Translations under genes and position numbers: made by a program | Notes under the pieces: model-generated | What the model was told of the DNA's origin: nothing | The model's database searches: none | The model's input: only the letters and a program-made list of their open reading frames with translations | Source of the DNA: Cepaea nemoralis | Lineage: Eukaryota; Mollusca; Gastropoda; Stylommatophora; Helicidae | Assembly (NCBI GenBank): GCA_014155875.1 | Contig: JACEFZ010011398.1 | Coordinates: 483,001-547,000 of the forward strand | Length of the DNA stretch: 64,000 bases | Reading direction: 5' to 3' | Shown here: positions 42,729 to 54,200 of the stretch, piece after piece | Position numbering within the stretch: the stretch's first letter is position 1 | Layout: every line of letters starts with the position of its first letter

Positions 42729-43450
42729 CTATTCTCATGTCCCCTGGCTCCACAGGACATCTGAGAAGGACCTCCAGTAGTTGGGGTTGGACCCTTTCGA
42801 GACATAGGGCCCGGCACTGCACCTGCCTGGGGGTCCAAAGCAGGGCGAGCACCATAACGATTAGCAGTAGTCGACATATTCCATTTTGCGTGATTGCGTG
42901 GCATCCTGATTTCTGTGGTGCGCCTCTTGGCTGGTTGCCTCCGACTTCAGCACCTTTCTTTGCTAGAGCAGACTGTGGTCTCACTCGAGTGTAGATGTGT
43001 ACACGCGCACACACCTGTCTGCGCATGCATGTACGTGCATACACATCTAGAGCATACTGGTTATTTTCCGGCGCCAGAGATTCGCCGTCGCCCCTTCTCC
43101 TGTTAGTTTAAACAGGTCCGCCGCGTGAAGGCCAGGAGTTGGACTTTTGCTGCATAGGTTATGTATTCACGAGCCATTGAGGTATTTAAGCAATGTTGGG
43201 CGCTCACCCCAACACCGCGCCTCGGCTACATACAGCAACATTTGGAACCCAAGTCCGTCTGATTAGTGCAGTCGCAGCGAGCAGTGCAAGATAGGGGTTT
43301 CTTCAGACACCTCAGTCGTTCCGCAACACTTGTTTAATGCGCCGTCTCAGTCAACTCAGTCGTTCCCCAACAATTGAGGCTAAATTTGTGATTTTGTTAT
43401 ATTTTTGTCTAAGTCAAGGTTCCGTCTGTGAGACCATGGTTCGTCGCTTC

Positions 43451-43604
43451 TGTTGCCTCGTCCGGTGTCGTGGTTGTAAGTCTCGTAATTCAGCTGCGTT
43501 CTGTTGCCTCGTCCGGTGTCGTGGTTGTAAGTCTCGTACTTCAGCTGCGTTCTGTTGCCTCGTTCGGTGTCGTGGTTGTAAGTCTCGTACTTCAGCTGCG
43601 TTCT
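43451..43604. repeat. 51-bp tandem repeat, three units
   Basis: The units start TGTTGCCTCGTCCGGTGTCG at 43451, 43502 and 43553 and are nearly identical. The period equals 17 codons, so the plus-strand frame (43337-43606) contains FCCLVRCRGCKSRTSAA three times. The opposite strand is open as well. I do not recognise the peptide and list it only as a repeat. Confidence 0.9.
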
Positions 43605-43619
43605 GAACAAAACCTGCTG

Positions 43620-44000
43620 CCCGTTGTACATCCCGCCAATTTTCAGGAAAACACCTGCTGCCCGGCCAGGCCCAGAGGTTAGTTACAATGGGGAATCTAT
43701 GCGCCCAGATTTGTTGTCGCTCCTCCTGTCAGGGACAGAGCTGTGAGGTGTGCTGGCAGTTTGGTGGTCTGTCTCGTGTCTCCATTGGGGCAAGTGACAG
43801 GTGGGGACAATACAGGCGTGCTGACAGCCACGCGTGTGTGGTATATTGATGGCGGTGAGGCGGGAGGTATGACATCTGGTCATTTAATAGTGGACAGTTG
43901 GGCGAGCCACTGCTGCCCGATGACGTGTGATTGTTGTCTGTGTAGTTGCCGTCCCACACCAGGGATCTCGCAGTAGGTTAGTGTTTTTGTTCCTTTCATG
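43620..44000. other. intergenic, no feature recognised
   Basis: Overlapping open frames on both strands (66-84 codons) and no recognised domain. It lies between the short tandem repeat and the degraded LINE at 44000. Confidence 0.4.
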
Positions 44001-44739
44001 CCATTGGGCAAACCATCTAGATATTTCATTTATCGCCGTGTCTTCATCTGGCTCTATTCCCCTACAGTTTACCAGTTGTCACAAAGTTTGCCATAGTAAG
44101 ATATCCCCAGTAAATGTATCTGGTTGTATTTAATTTCTCTTATTAGTTTACAGTTTTCCTATGTTTCTTCGATGACTGTTTCATTTTCTTTTTCTGTTTG
44201 ATCGAGGTATTGTTTTCGTTTCCCCAAGAAAGCACATTTTGCTGCCACCAGTAACTTCTCCTCTTGTTTGATTATTGTCCGCGACTCACGTGCACACAAC
44301 ATCCTATACTTCCTGTTGAACTTTAGCACCCCGTTTCTCTTTGAATTGACAGTTTAAAAAAATAAAAATAGATGAGTGTGCAACTAGGAAGATCTGCTCC
44401 ACTATATCTGGTCTAGTAGTGTCATCTCACACGATCGTCAGAATCAGCATGTTTGCCGTGTGGCCACGCCGCTTATGTGTCCACCTCTCGGCGAACTTGC
44501 TGGTTTTCCGCCAGTTTTGTTCGTTGTCACTCAGTTTTCTAGCTTATTTCTCCTCATAACTTGCCCGAATACATCTGCATTGTCTACGTCTAATTTCTCG
44601 AGTCAGTTTAAGGTTTTAATTTGTTTCTGGTATAACTGCCGGTTCGTTTTTATGTAGTCCATTGTATTCTTTACGTGTTCTTCAGAAAGAACAAGCAGCG
44701 GCTGCAGCAGGATATAACAATATGAATTAAAATACTAAT
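44000..44739 (-). pseudogene. RTE-like LINE relic
   Basis: Blocks such as CTGCATTGTCTACGTCTAAT (44575-44594), a GTCCATTGTATTCTT run (44657-44672) and GCGACTCACGTGCACACAA (44281-44299) align with the minus-strand relic at 2110-3095 (TGACTGTCTACGTCTAATGT, TCCATGGTATTCTT, CACTTCACGTGCATACAA). All frames are broken. It is the 3' part of an RTE-like ORF2. Confidence 0.65.
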
Positions 44740-45286
44740 AGATTAGAAGACGCACTAGACAACATGCTGAGCTGAGCTGAGTTGAGTTGAGTTAAGAACC
44801 GACATCACTGCACTCAGGACATTTCCATACGTGCTCAGTCCCCTCGTTCAACAGCCAACGAAGAGTAATACTACTAATCGTTCCCACCGCTATCTGATTA
44901 AAAGTTCTCCCTGTCTTCCCTCTCAGTTTTGAGATTCTTCCAGAACCCATGCCGATCCCCCGCAATTTCATTCTTTCCACATATGGGTTCTCAATCTGTT
45001 CCTCCGCCTTCTCCACCTGGTCCCACAAGCGCACGACCACCTCCCCCTTGTCCATAAGCAAGATACCACCAAGATTATACCGTGCCGTCATATCTAACCA
45101 ACTAGACAACATAACATGTGAAAGCTATAGTTTGAAGTGTTTGAAGGAAGTGTCTAGTTGATCATGCGTCGAAGCACACTTCTTTCTGCAGCGAGGCGCT
45201 GTCGTCATTTAGAGGTGACTGGTTCGAATCCCAGTCGGTAACTATAGCTTTCAAATGCTTATGTTGTCTAGTGCGTCCTCTAATCT
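44740..45286. mobile_element. fold-back element with tRNA-like core (SINE-C copy 2), split by a LINE
   Basis: The left arm AGATTAGAAGACGCACTAG (44740-44758), continued at 45113-45132 by GAAAGCTATAGTT, is the inverted copy of the right arm 45239-45286 (AACTATAGCTTTC ... CTAGTGCGTCCTCTAATCT). Between the arms lies a tRNA-like core with the B-box GGTTCGAATCC (45221-45231), shared with 8007-8150. A LINE fragment interrupts the left arm at 44766-45100. Confidence 0.78.
44766..45100 (-). mobile_element. 5'-truncated LINE 3' end inserted in the fold-back arm
   Basis: Flanked by the 12-bp repeat ACTAGACAACAT (44754-44765 and 45101-45112). The minus strand encodes an open C-terminus (GKTGRTFNQIAVGTIS, then LRWLLNEGTEHVWKCPECSD), then a tail of (TTAAC/TCAAC/TCAGC)n pentamers at 44766-44795. 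It is homologous to 16275-16548. The CPEC pair suggests half of a zinc knuckle. Confidence 0.88.
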
Positions 45287-45299
45287 CTACTTCCTTCAC

Positions 45300-45965
45300 C
45301 TCCTTCTGTGAGCGCCAAACAATACTATGTGTGTTTGTTTATGTACTGCCTCAGTGGCCTCAAAGCATTCCCCAATTGATTGTTATTCTTGATATCATGA
45401 TTTAATACTTTTTTTTAAATTACTACAGTGGTCCACTATTTATTAGTGGATACATTCTGACCTATTATTGCACTGGCGGTGGAGGTCTAACGTGTGCAGC
45501 GCGGCCGTGGTCCAGTGTTGTGACTGCAGACAGACAGTGGACACAGCTTGACCTGGTTCAGGTAGCCCCACTGACTTGCCTGCCAGTTGTCCCCAAGCGA
45601 ACCCCAGCAACACACCGAACACCGCCGAAAACCACCGGAAACAGCCGAGCTGCGCCGAACGTCTTTGTTATTGTTGTATGCTGGGAGGACTAGAACCGAG
45701 ACCCATCGCCCTATTTGGTCGCAGTTTAGTGCCCTGGCTGTCGAACAACTGGCGGACAGCGATGTAAACAGAGGTTGAGACATATCTACAGATCTTAATT
45801 ACGGCGACCATGACCATGTTGTGGAGGTAAATCAGTGAAATTGCCAGTAGAAAGCCGCGATCGTCTGCTGTGTTGACTAGTGGACTAGCCGCAGTTGTTG
45901 GCCTGGCTCCGTGGTCGTCGGCGGCCTGCTGACTTCATCCACCTCCTCTCTGCTCATCTCTCATC
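45300..45965 (+). promoter_or_regulatory. ZSWIM8: region upstream of the ZSWIM8 start (promoter and 5' UTR candidate)
   Basis: About 660 bp between the fold-back element and the start codon. It is fairly GC-rich from 45480 on, with overlapping short open frames on both strands that have no recognised domain. The transcription start is not determinable from the sequence, and no convincing TATA box was seen within 100 bp of the ATG. Confidence 0.4.
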
Positions 45966-46137
45966 ATGGACTTGATGTTCGAGTGGGAATATGAAGGCGA
46001 TAAGTTTTCCTTTGAAGACAGCGACCGTTTTGAGGAGGATTCTCTGTGTTCGTGGGGCAGTGAGCCAGAAAGTGTCTGTAACAACTGGAGGGGATGGAAG
46101 CGACAAAATGGAGGACCGAGTGTGGGCTCCAGCAAGG
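45966..46137 (+). CDS. ZSWIM8: ZSWIM8 coding exon 1
   Basis: Encodes the first 57 residues plus one base, including MDLMFEWEYEGDKFSFEDSD, RFEEDSLCSW and CNNWRGWKRQNGG. This is the very conserved N-terminus of ZSWIM8 (EBAX-1 in worms; Dora in flies). That protein is the substrate receptor of a cullin-RING ubiquitin ligase and, with Argonaute, drives target-directed microRNA decay. The donor is AAGG|GTGAGT at 46138-46143. The SWIM zinc finger lies further downstream, outside what I could find here. Confidence 0.93.
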
Positions 46138-46143
46138 GTGAGT

Positions 46144-47100
46144 AATTGATTCTATCTACAGCTCGGCCCTTCTCTCCGGCCTCACGCTCTCAAACACACT
46201 CCAACTACCACCACTTTTCTTCAATTACATCACCGTTCTATCTCTCTAACCGTATATCAACATTAAACACACTCCACATGTAATCATAACCCAATAACAA
46301 CAATTACATGGAACCAGTCCTCAATGACTGCATGTCGTTCATGTTCGTGTTTGATTTGTGTGTTTGGCGATGATTTCTGTCCTCCTGGAAACATTTCCAG
46401 CCTGGAACACACACCTATATCTTGTTGGGGTATTACTGGAGGTGGTGCAGTCTTAGAGCAGGGCCAGGAGTACACCAAACTGCAGTATTCCGTGTCCCAG
46501 TGTGGGGGTTTGTGCTGCAAGTCGTCAGCTCGCTTGTTGTGCTGGGTTATCGATTCTCCCTGGACTGAATCTAGGTTACCTACTTTTCTCTTTCTTTTCC
46601 TAGAGAAAACAGACAGGAGGAAGGAATCTTACTGTTTATTGGTGAGATAGGTACACCCATAAAGACACAGTTATGTCAGAGATGGTTGTGGGGAAGCTGT
46701 GTGTGGAGGTGGTGGCCAGGGGGTACAGGTGTAGTGTGTGACTGCCTGGCCCAGATAAAGAAATCCAGGTCTACTGACTTGACCGGGCAAACTAGGTCAG
46801 ATGTGTAACCTCATTTGAGAACAATGAAAGAGGAGAAATCACCAGGGATTGCATGCAGTGTGGGGTCAGGGAGGTGTGGGGGGATGTGATCATGGCTGAT
46901 TACATCATACATGTAATGTGAGGGGACAGATAATTACATGACATGTAAGTGGGTGTGTCCAGGGGTTAGAGCTGCTACATGCAATGTAGACCTGGGCTAT
47001 ATATAATACTTGTGTGGGAGGGAGGGGATGGGAGGGGCCAGTCTTGATTACATGTAAAGTGCATGTGTGTATGGGTCACAGTTGACCACTAAGTAATGTT
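46144..47100 (+). other. ZSWIM8 intron 1, start, no feature recognised
   Basis: Mostly unique sequence with GT-rich stretches approaching the minisatellite. The open frames at 46284-46650 on both strands have no recognised domain. Confidence 0.45.
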
Positions 47101-47104
47101 TATG

Positions 47105-49900
47105 TTTGTAGGAGGGACAGACTTAATTACATGTGCTGTTTATGTTTGTAGGGGTCAGAGTTGATAACATGTGCTGTTTATGTTTGTAGGGGTCAGAGTT
47201 GATAATATGTGCTGTTTATGTTTGTAGGGGTCAGAGTTGATAATATGTGCTGTTTATGTTTGTAGGGGTCAGAGTTGATAACATGTGCTGTTTATGTTTG
47301 TAGGGGTTAGAATTGATACATGTGCTGTTTGTTTGTAGGGGTCAGAGTTGATACATGTGCTGTTTATATTTGTAGGGGTCAGAGTTGAGACATGTGCTGT
47401 TTGTTTGTAGGGGTCAGAGTTGATAACATGTGCTGTTTATGTTTGTAGGGGTCAGAGCTGATAACATGTGCTGTTTATGTTTGTAGGGGTCAGAGTTGAT
47501 AACATGTGCTGTTTATGTTTGTAGGGGTCAGAGCTGATAACATGTGCTGTTTATGTTTGTAGGGGTCAGAGTTGATAACATGTGCTGTTTATGTTTGTAG
47601 GGGTCAGTTGATAATATGTGCTGTTTATGTTTGTAGGGGTCAGAGTTGATAACATGTGCTGTTTATGTTTGTAGGGGTCAGAGTTGATAACATGTGCTGT
47701 TTATGTTTGTAGGGGTTAGAGTTGATACATGTGTTGTTTGTTTGTAGGGGTCAGAGTTGATACATGTGCTGTTTATATTTGTAGGGGTCAGAGTTGAGAC
47801 ATGTGCTGTTTGTTTGTAGGGGTCAGAGTTGATACATGTACTGTTTATGTTTGTAGGGGTCAGAGTTGATACATGTGCTGTTTATATTTGTAGGGGTCAG
47901 AGTTGATACATGTACTGTTTATGTTTGTAGGGGTCAGAGTTGATACATGTGCTGTTTATATTTGTAGGGGTCAGAGTTGATACATGTGCTGTTTGTTTGT
48001 AGGGGTCAGAGTTGATACATGTGCTGTTTATATTTGTAGGGGTCAGAGTTGATACATGTGCTGTTTATGTTTGTAGGGGTCAGAATTGATACATGTGCTG
48101 TTTGTTTGTAGGGGTCAGAGTTGATACATGTGCTGTTTGTTTGTAGGGGTCAGAGTTGATACATGTGCTGTTTATATTTGTAGGGGTCAGAGTTGATACA
48201 TGTGCTGTTTGTTTGTAGGGGTCAGAGTTGATACATGTGCTGTGTAGGGGTCAGAGTTGATACATGTACTGTTTATGTTTGTAGGGGTCAGAGTTGATAC
48301 ATATGCTGTTTATATTTGTAGGGGTCAGAGTTGATACATGTACTGTTTGTTTGTAGGGGTCAGAATTGATACATGTGCTGTTTATATTTGTAGGGGTCAG
48401 AGTTGATACATGTGCTGTTTATGTTCGTAGGGGTCAGAGTTGATACATGTGCTGTTTATGTTTGTAGGGGTCAGAGTTGATAACATGTGCTGTTTATGTT
48501 TGTAGGGGTCAGAGTTGATAACATGTGCTGTTTATGTTTGTAGGGGTCAGAGCTGATAACATGTGCTGTTTATGTTTGTAGGGGTCAGAGTTGATAACAT
48601 GTGCTGTTTATGTTTGTAGGGGTCAGAGCTGATAACATGTGCTGTTTATGTTTGTAGGGGTCAGAGTTGATAACATGTGCTGTTTATGTTTGTAGGGGGG
48701 ACAGAGTTAATTAATTACATGTGCTGTTTATGTTTGTAGGGGGGACAGAGTTAATTACATGTGCTGTTTATGTTTGTAGGGGGGACAGAGTTGATAACAT
48801 GTGCTGTTTATGTTTGTAGGGGTCAGAGCTGATAACATGTGCTGTTTATGTTTGTAGGGGTCAGAGTTGATAACATGTACTGTTTATGTTTGTAGGGGGG
48901 ACAGAGTTAATTACATGTGCTGTTTATGTTTGTAGGGGGGACAGAGTTAAATACATGTGCTGTTTATGTTTGTAGGGGGGACAGAGTTGATAACATGTGC
49001 TGTTTATGTTTGTAGGGGTCAGAGTTGATAACATGTGCTGTTTATATTTGTAGGGGTCAGAGTTGATACATGTACTGTTTATGTTTGTAGGGGTCAGAGT
49101 TGATACATGTGCTGTTTATATTTGTAGGGGTCAGAGTTGATACATGTGCTGTTTGTTTGTAGGGGTCAGAGTTGATACATGTGCTGTTTATATTTGTAGG
49201 GGTCAGAGTTGATACATGTGCTGTTTATGTTTGAGGGGTCAGAGTTGATAACATGTGCTGTTTATGTTTGTAGGGGTCAGAGTTGATAACATGTGCTGTT
49301 TATGTTTGTAGGGGTCAGAGCTGATAACATGTGCTGTTTATGTTTGTAGGGGTCAGAGTTGATAACATGTGCTGTTTATGTTTGTAGGGGTCAGAGCTGA
49401 TAACATGTGCTGTTTATGTTTGTAGGGGTCAGAGCTGATAACATGTGCTGTTTATGTTTGTAGGGGGGATAGAGTTAATTACATGTGCTGTTTATGTTTG
49501 TACATCCATTTAAAGTCAAAGGAGAAAATTATTGCAGAAAAGTCACACACCAAGCGTTTGAGACGTAAGATGGTGCATGATGGTGGAAATGACCACGTGT
49601 TCAGATGCACCCACTGTGAACGGACATTTACAGCGCAAATTGGCCTTATCAGTCACACTCGCTACCGCCATAGTTAAAAGTTATTATGCCTTTTTAAAGC
49701 ACAAACTATCGTCTGTCAAGACGGCAAGGTGCCAATGGAGACAATGTTTATGTTTGTAGGGGGGACAGAGTTAATTACATGTGCTGTTTATGTTTGTAGG
49801 GGGGACAGAGTTGATAACATGTGCTGTTTATGTTTGTACGGGGGACAGACTTAATTACATGTGTTGTTTATAGGTATCAATGTTGATCTCTTGTAATGTG
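47105..49900. repeat. 38-bp minisatellite in ZSWIM8 intron 1 (about 68 units)
   Basis: The unit is GGGGTCAGAGTTGATAACATG then TGCTGTTTATGTTTGTA, with 33-, 37- and 38-bp forms and a GGGGGGACAGAGTTAATTACATG variant toward the right. Each unit carries TTTATGTTTGTAG|GG, which resembles a weak 3' splice site on the sense strand of ZSWIM8. The array is interrupted by a LINE fragment at 49503-49744 and decays after 49870. Confidence 0.95.
49503..49744 (+). mobile_element. LINE 3' end with C2H2 finger, inserted in the minisatellite
   Basis: Flanked by the 14-bp repeat TGTTTATGTTTGTA (49489-49502 and 49745-49758). The open end encodes SKEKIIAEKSHTKRLRRKM, then FRCTHCERTFTAQIGLISH and TRYRHS-stop (49675-49677), a C2H2 zinc finger (C-x2-C-x12-H-x4-H) at the extreme C-terminus. 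Some LINE families have such a terminal finger after the RT. About 70 bp of 3' UTR follow. The same 3' end is inserted at 42016-42151. Confidence 0.92.
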
Positions 49901-49959
49901 TATTATGTAGGGGTCAGAGTTGACTACATATTATATGTAAGTTTGTAAGGGTCAATGTT

Positions 49960-51287
49960 GATTACATGTGTTTGCGTTGACTCTGAGGTAGGCACATGCT
50001 CGGCAAATTTGTATTCTGTCCCCCATCGTTGAAAAATCAAGAAGGTAGCGCATCACTATACATGCTGTGTCTCTTGTACATCCAAGTATACTAAGCACAG
50101 CTTTGTTCTGTATCCTTTCCATCTGCTTATGGCTGAGAGTTAGGATTGCCATCACGTATTCAAAAACAGAAAGGACCAGACTCTCGTACAGAAGACATAG
50201 ATGGCGCTGCTCACAGTTTGCTGCCACCATCACCCGCATCGCAGCCAACCCCTGCTTGGCCTTTGTTATCACCTGGTCTGTGTGCTCAGTATAAGCAAGG
50301 CTCTGATCAAATCGTATCCCCAGGTATTTCACTGCCCGCGTTCTTTCCACAGTCTCTGAACACGCATATTTACAGTTTGGGTTGGAGTGTTGACAATATG
50401 GTTGTTCAAAGAGAACCATGTCACTGCTGCCTTCGTTGGGTTGACCATTGCCCCAGCTTCAGCACACCAAGTACTTATGTGACTGAGTTCGGTTTGCAGT
50501 TCCACAGCAACCTGATCTCCTTACCCTGGAGATACACTAAAACATCACCGGCATATGACAATGTCCTCCCCGGTCCAGTGATCTGCTTGCCAGTAATTCT
50601 CAGTGTAGGCATTGAACAGCACCAGAGATAATGGTGATCCCTGCGCCAGGCCAGGATATATTGTTGTTGGTTCAGAAGTCCAACTGCCACATCTAAAAAC
50701 TGCTTTCCGTTGGAAGAGGGCTGCAGTGATCCAATTAAGGAGGAATGGACTTATCTTGAGTTCACAAAGCTAAATCATTAGCTAAATCCAATGCTACTCT
50801 GTTGCATACATCCTTACGATCAATCGCCACAGCGCACGTTTCATTGCCAGAGTGGAAACCTTCATACACATCTTGGGCAAAAACTTCTGCGTTGGTCCAG
50901 GTTTCTCTGTTTGGACGATACCCTCCCAGGGTAGGTGGGAAAAAAGCTTCTCTAGCTGGCTTGATATTTTCTGGCAGTTAACTTCTCAAGCAGCTTGCCT
51001 ATTGTATTCTGTATGGTTATTACCCAATATCCCTGAATTTTTGTGTGGTCTTTGCCAGGCTTCAGCAAGGGAATCAGATAGCTGTGTAACAACTCCTCCT
51101 TGATGCTAGAGCTTGCTATACTGTTGTTGTATATATCTGTTAGTTTCTCTAACTCGTCGGTACACATACTAATGACAATATCTTATACCATTTGGCCCTG
51201 GTGCGCTATTTTTTGTTCATCGTAGCACACTCTTGATCTCTTTCACTGTCACTGTCTTCTTCTGAAATTTTCTGGGACTTGCACCTA
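49960..51287 (-). pseudogene. LINE reverse transcriptase relic, C-terminal half
   Basis: The open part at 49952-50419 reads VKYLGIRFDQSLAYTEHTDQ, VFEYVMAILTLSHKQMERIQ and KAVLSILGCTRDT, a typical post-palm thumb region of LINE RTs. Further 5' (50952-51167) comes ELLHSYLIPLLKPGKDHTKI, the RT fingers. LINE copy B is inserted at 51288-51299, and the relic appears to continue beyond it at 55513. The fingers resemble the RT at 63371-64000 (HSYLIPLPKPFKD). All frames are broken. Confidence 0.8.
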
Positions 51288-51299
51288 TCTGAGGTAACT

Positions 51300-54200
51300 T
51301 CTTCTTCTTCTTTCGTTCGCTTGAAATATGTCTATATCTGCAATGTCGTCTCTTGCATGAATTGAACTTTTTTTCAGTTCACACAGTGGTCCATACAGTT
51401 TATCTTCCACTGTCGTCTCTCTAGGCTAGAAGGTTTGCCTAGATATGTTATATTTTGGGCAGTCTTGGAGTATGTGCTCTGCTGTCTGCGACGCCAATCC
51501 ACATGTGCACATGGCTGTTTCACCAATCTTGAATTTTGTATACATGTGGTTGCGTAATCTATTGTGTCCTGTTCTGAGGCGCAGAATAATGACTTGTTCT
51601 GGTCTGTCCATAATGTGGTAGTCATCTTGAGCAGGTTTTGGTGGCTTTCTGACTGATTTGATCATTCTTTTCTTTTGGTGGTATGTAACGGGCACATCAG
51701 GCTGTTCCTCTTTGGCTCCTTCCTTAGCCAATTGATCAGCTCTGTCGTTTCCGGGTACTCCACAGTGGGATGGTATCCACTGTATGGTGACTTTATGCTG
51801 ACTGCTAAGTTCAGAAAGTAGTGTCCTTAGTACTGGCAATTTCCCAGAGAGGAGCGCCTCGAGTACTGATTTTGCATCTGTTAGTAGCACCACAGGTTGT
51901 GTACCATTGCTGTTATTTAGTAATTTCTCTGTTGCTATCTTGATTGCCTCAATTTCGGCATCATAGTTATGGCAGTACTTTCCTGTCGGTACTCTGGCTG
52001 TGTCCCTAGTATTATTTGGGTATTCTATGTACACTCCCGCTCCTCCATTTCGAACAGCATTTTGTGCTGACCCATCTGTGTAGACTCGGATCCAGAGGTC
52101 CTGTGGGTATTCTTCATCAAGGAAGCTGAGAGTGGCTGTTCTGCGCTGCACACTGTTCTGTTCTTCCTTGTCAAATATTCCTCTCACTTTTGTCTGGATT
52201 TGTAACGATAGTCTATGCTCATCTTTCCATGGAGTTCGCTCTGGAATAGTTGTTAGGGGGATACCAACTGTGGGCAGATCAGTGGTTTCTCTGCAGAGTC
52301 GTTTGGCCTGGTGGATAAAACTACTTCTTTCCAACCGCCCCATAGCTAGGTTTTCAAATCTGTTCTTCATAGGGTGGCCTGGCAAGCTGAGGAACTTTTC
52401 TGCTTGTATTAGCGTTTTCGTATCTCTGCGCTCATTCAGTGCCTGTGTCCTCCCCATCTTCTCCATTTCCACTATAGGGGTTGATCTCATCCCTCCTGTG
52501 GTGACTCTAAGTGCTTGATTTTGCACCTTGTCCAGCTCTTGTAGTGTGGTATTTGATGCTGAACACCACGCAGTTGACCCATATTCCAGGTGTGGTCGTA
52601 TGCTCTGTTGGTAAACTTTGCTAAGTATTTTCGTACTGGCTCCCCATGTGGTTCCACTTAGCTTTCTCAGGATGGCTATTTTCCTTCTGGCTTTTGCTAC
52701 TGCTTTGTTGATGTGCTTTCTCCATGTCAGCTTGCCATCAAATGTTACTCCAAGGTATGTTGGTTCTTTATCTTCTCTTAGGGGTGTTCCATTTATCTGG
52801 ATGATCCCTGCCTTTTGTTTTGGAGAGAGGGTAAATAGGGTGGTGCTGCACTTGTCAGTGTTTATGCTGACACACCATCTATTTGCCCATGCAGCAAATG
52901 TATCTACAGCTCTTTGTAGCAATCTGGTGGCCACTGATGCATATTCATTTGTGCTCCATAGAACCAGGTCATCGGCGTACATTGCCGCTTTAATTCCATG
53001 CGGTAGGTGAGCAACAAGATCATTGATGAAGATTAGAAAAAGTGTGGGGGACAAGACTCCGCCCTGGGGGACACCGTGACGCAGTAGTACTTTCTTGCTC
53101 TTGAGTCCGTCTATCTGTACTCGGGCTCTTCTGTTGTGCAAGTATGCTTTCACCCATTTGTACATTCTTCCATTGACTTTGCAGTTTCTCAGTTTCTTCA
53201 TCAGACCTTCTTTCCAGACTTTGTCAAAGGCTTTCTTCAGATCTATCCATGCCGCAAGCACCAGCTTCTTCTCTTGGAATGCATCCTCAATTTCTTGAGA
53301 GAGGTAGGTTGTCTGATCTTCCGTAGAGTAGCACTGCCTAAAGCCAGCCTGCTGTGGCACAAGGATGTTTTTACTTTCAATGTACCACTGCAGTCTGTGA
53401 TTGATGATGCGCTCCAGTGTTTTGCAGAGACAGCTGGTGAGGCTAATTGGTCTGTAGCTAGAGGCAATGGAACCATCTTTCCCTGATTTTAGGAGGGGTA
53501 TCATGATTGCTTCTCTCCAGGCTTGTGGAACACTGCCTAAGGTCCAGCTGTTATTGAAGATCTGCAACAGCTTTGTTTTGGCCTCTGTTCCTAGGTTCCT
53601 GATCATTTCATTGGAGATACCATCAGCTCCTGGTGACTTTCTCATTTTCAGTTTTGATATGGCTAGCTCCAGTTCGCTGATTGTGATGGGTGCCTCCAGA
53701 ACCTCATGTACTATTTCCTTCTGTCCTGTATGTTGTCGTTTCTCTCGAATCTCTTGTTGTTTCTCTGGACTAATTTTGATATTGCTATCTTGTGCGAACG
53801 AGTCCGCAAAATGGTCAGCTGCTTGCTTTCTTGTTAAGATTTTTCCATCTTTATGTAGTGCAATTTTTGAGTTTCTCCCTGTGCCCTCGTCATTAAGCTG
53901 TTTTATTAGCTTCCACAATTTCCTTGTGTCTCTTTCAAAGTTCAGAGACTCCGTTTTCTCCTGCCAGCTTTTCCGTCTAGCCTGCAGCTTGGCCCTTTGA
54001 AATTTGGCTTTTGCATGCTGGAATTTATTGTGGTGCTCTTGGCTGGGTGTGGCCTCTGCTTGCTTTCTACACACTTCAACATCATTATGCAACTGTTCCA
54101 GTTCACTACTCCAGTAGGGTTTATATTGTTTACGGGCTCCTCTTGGTACTGTTTCTCGCGCTGCCTGTAGTATGCATTTCCCAAACTCTTCAACTGCTTT

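Larger units (their letters stand above)
34206..43250 (-). mobile_element. RNase H-bearing LINE, copy A, split by an LTR element
   Basis: The LINE occupies 34206-37901 and 42733-43250. The 10-bp TSD AAGTCCGTCT is at 34196-34205 and 43251-43260, and the (GAA)n 3' tail at 34206-34221. The 5' end CATTTGGAACCC-proximal boundary equals that of copy B (55500). The target was a diverged 84-bp repeat unit. An LTR element of 4.83 kb (37902-42728) interrupts the endonuclease-proximal 5' part. Without it the LINE would be about 4.2 kb, matching copy B. Confidence 0.93.

Noticed and set aside
49483..49677. Host zinc-finger gene
   Set aside because: The finger lies in a TSD-flanked insertion whose 3' UTR is repeated in a second retroposed copy at 42016-42151.
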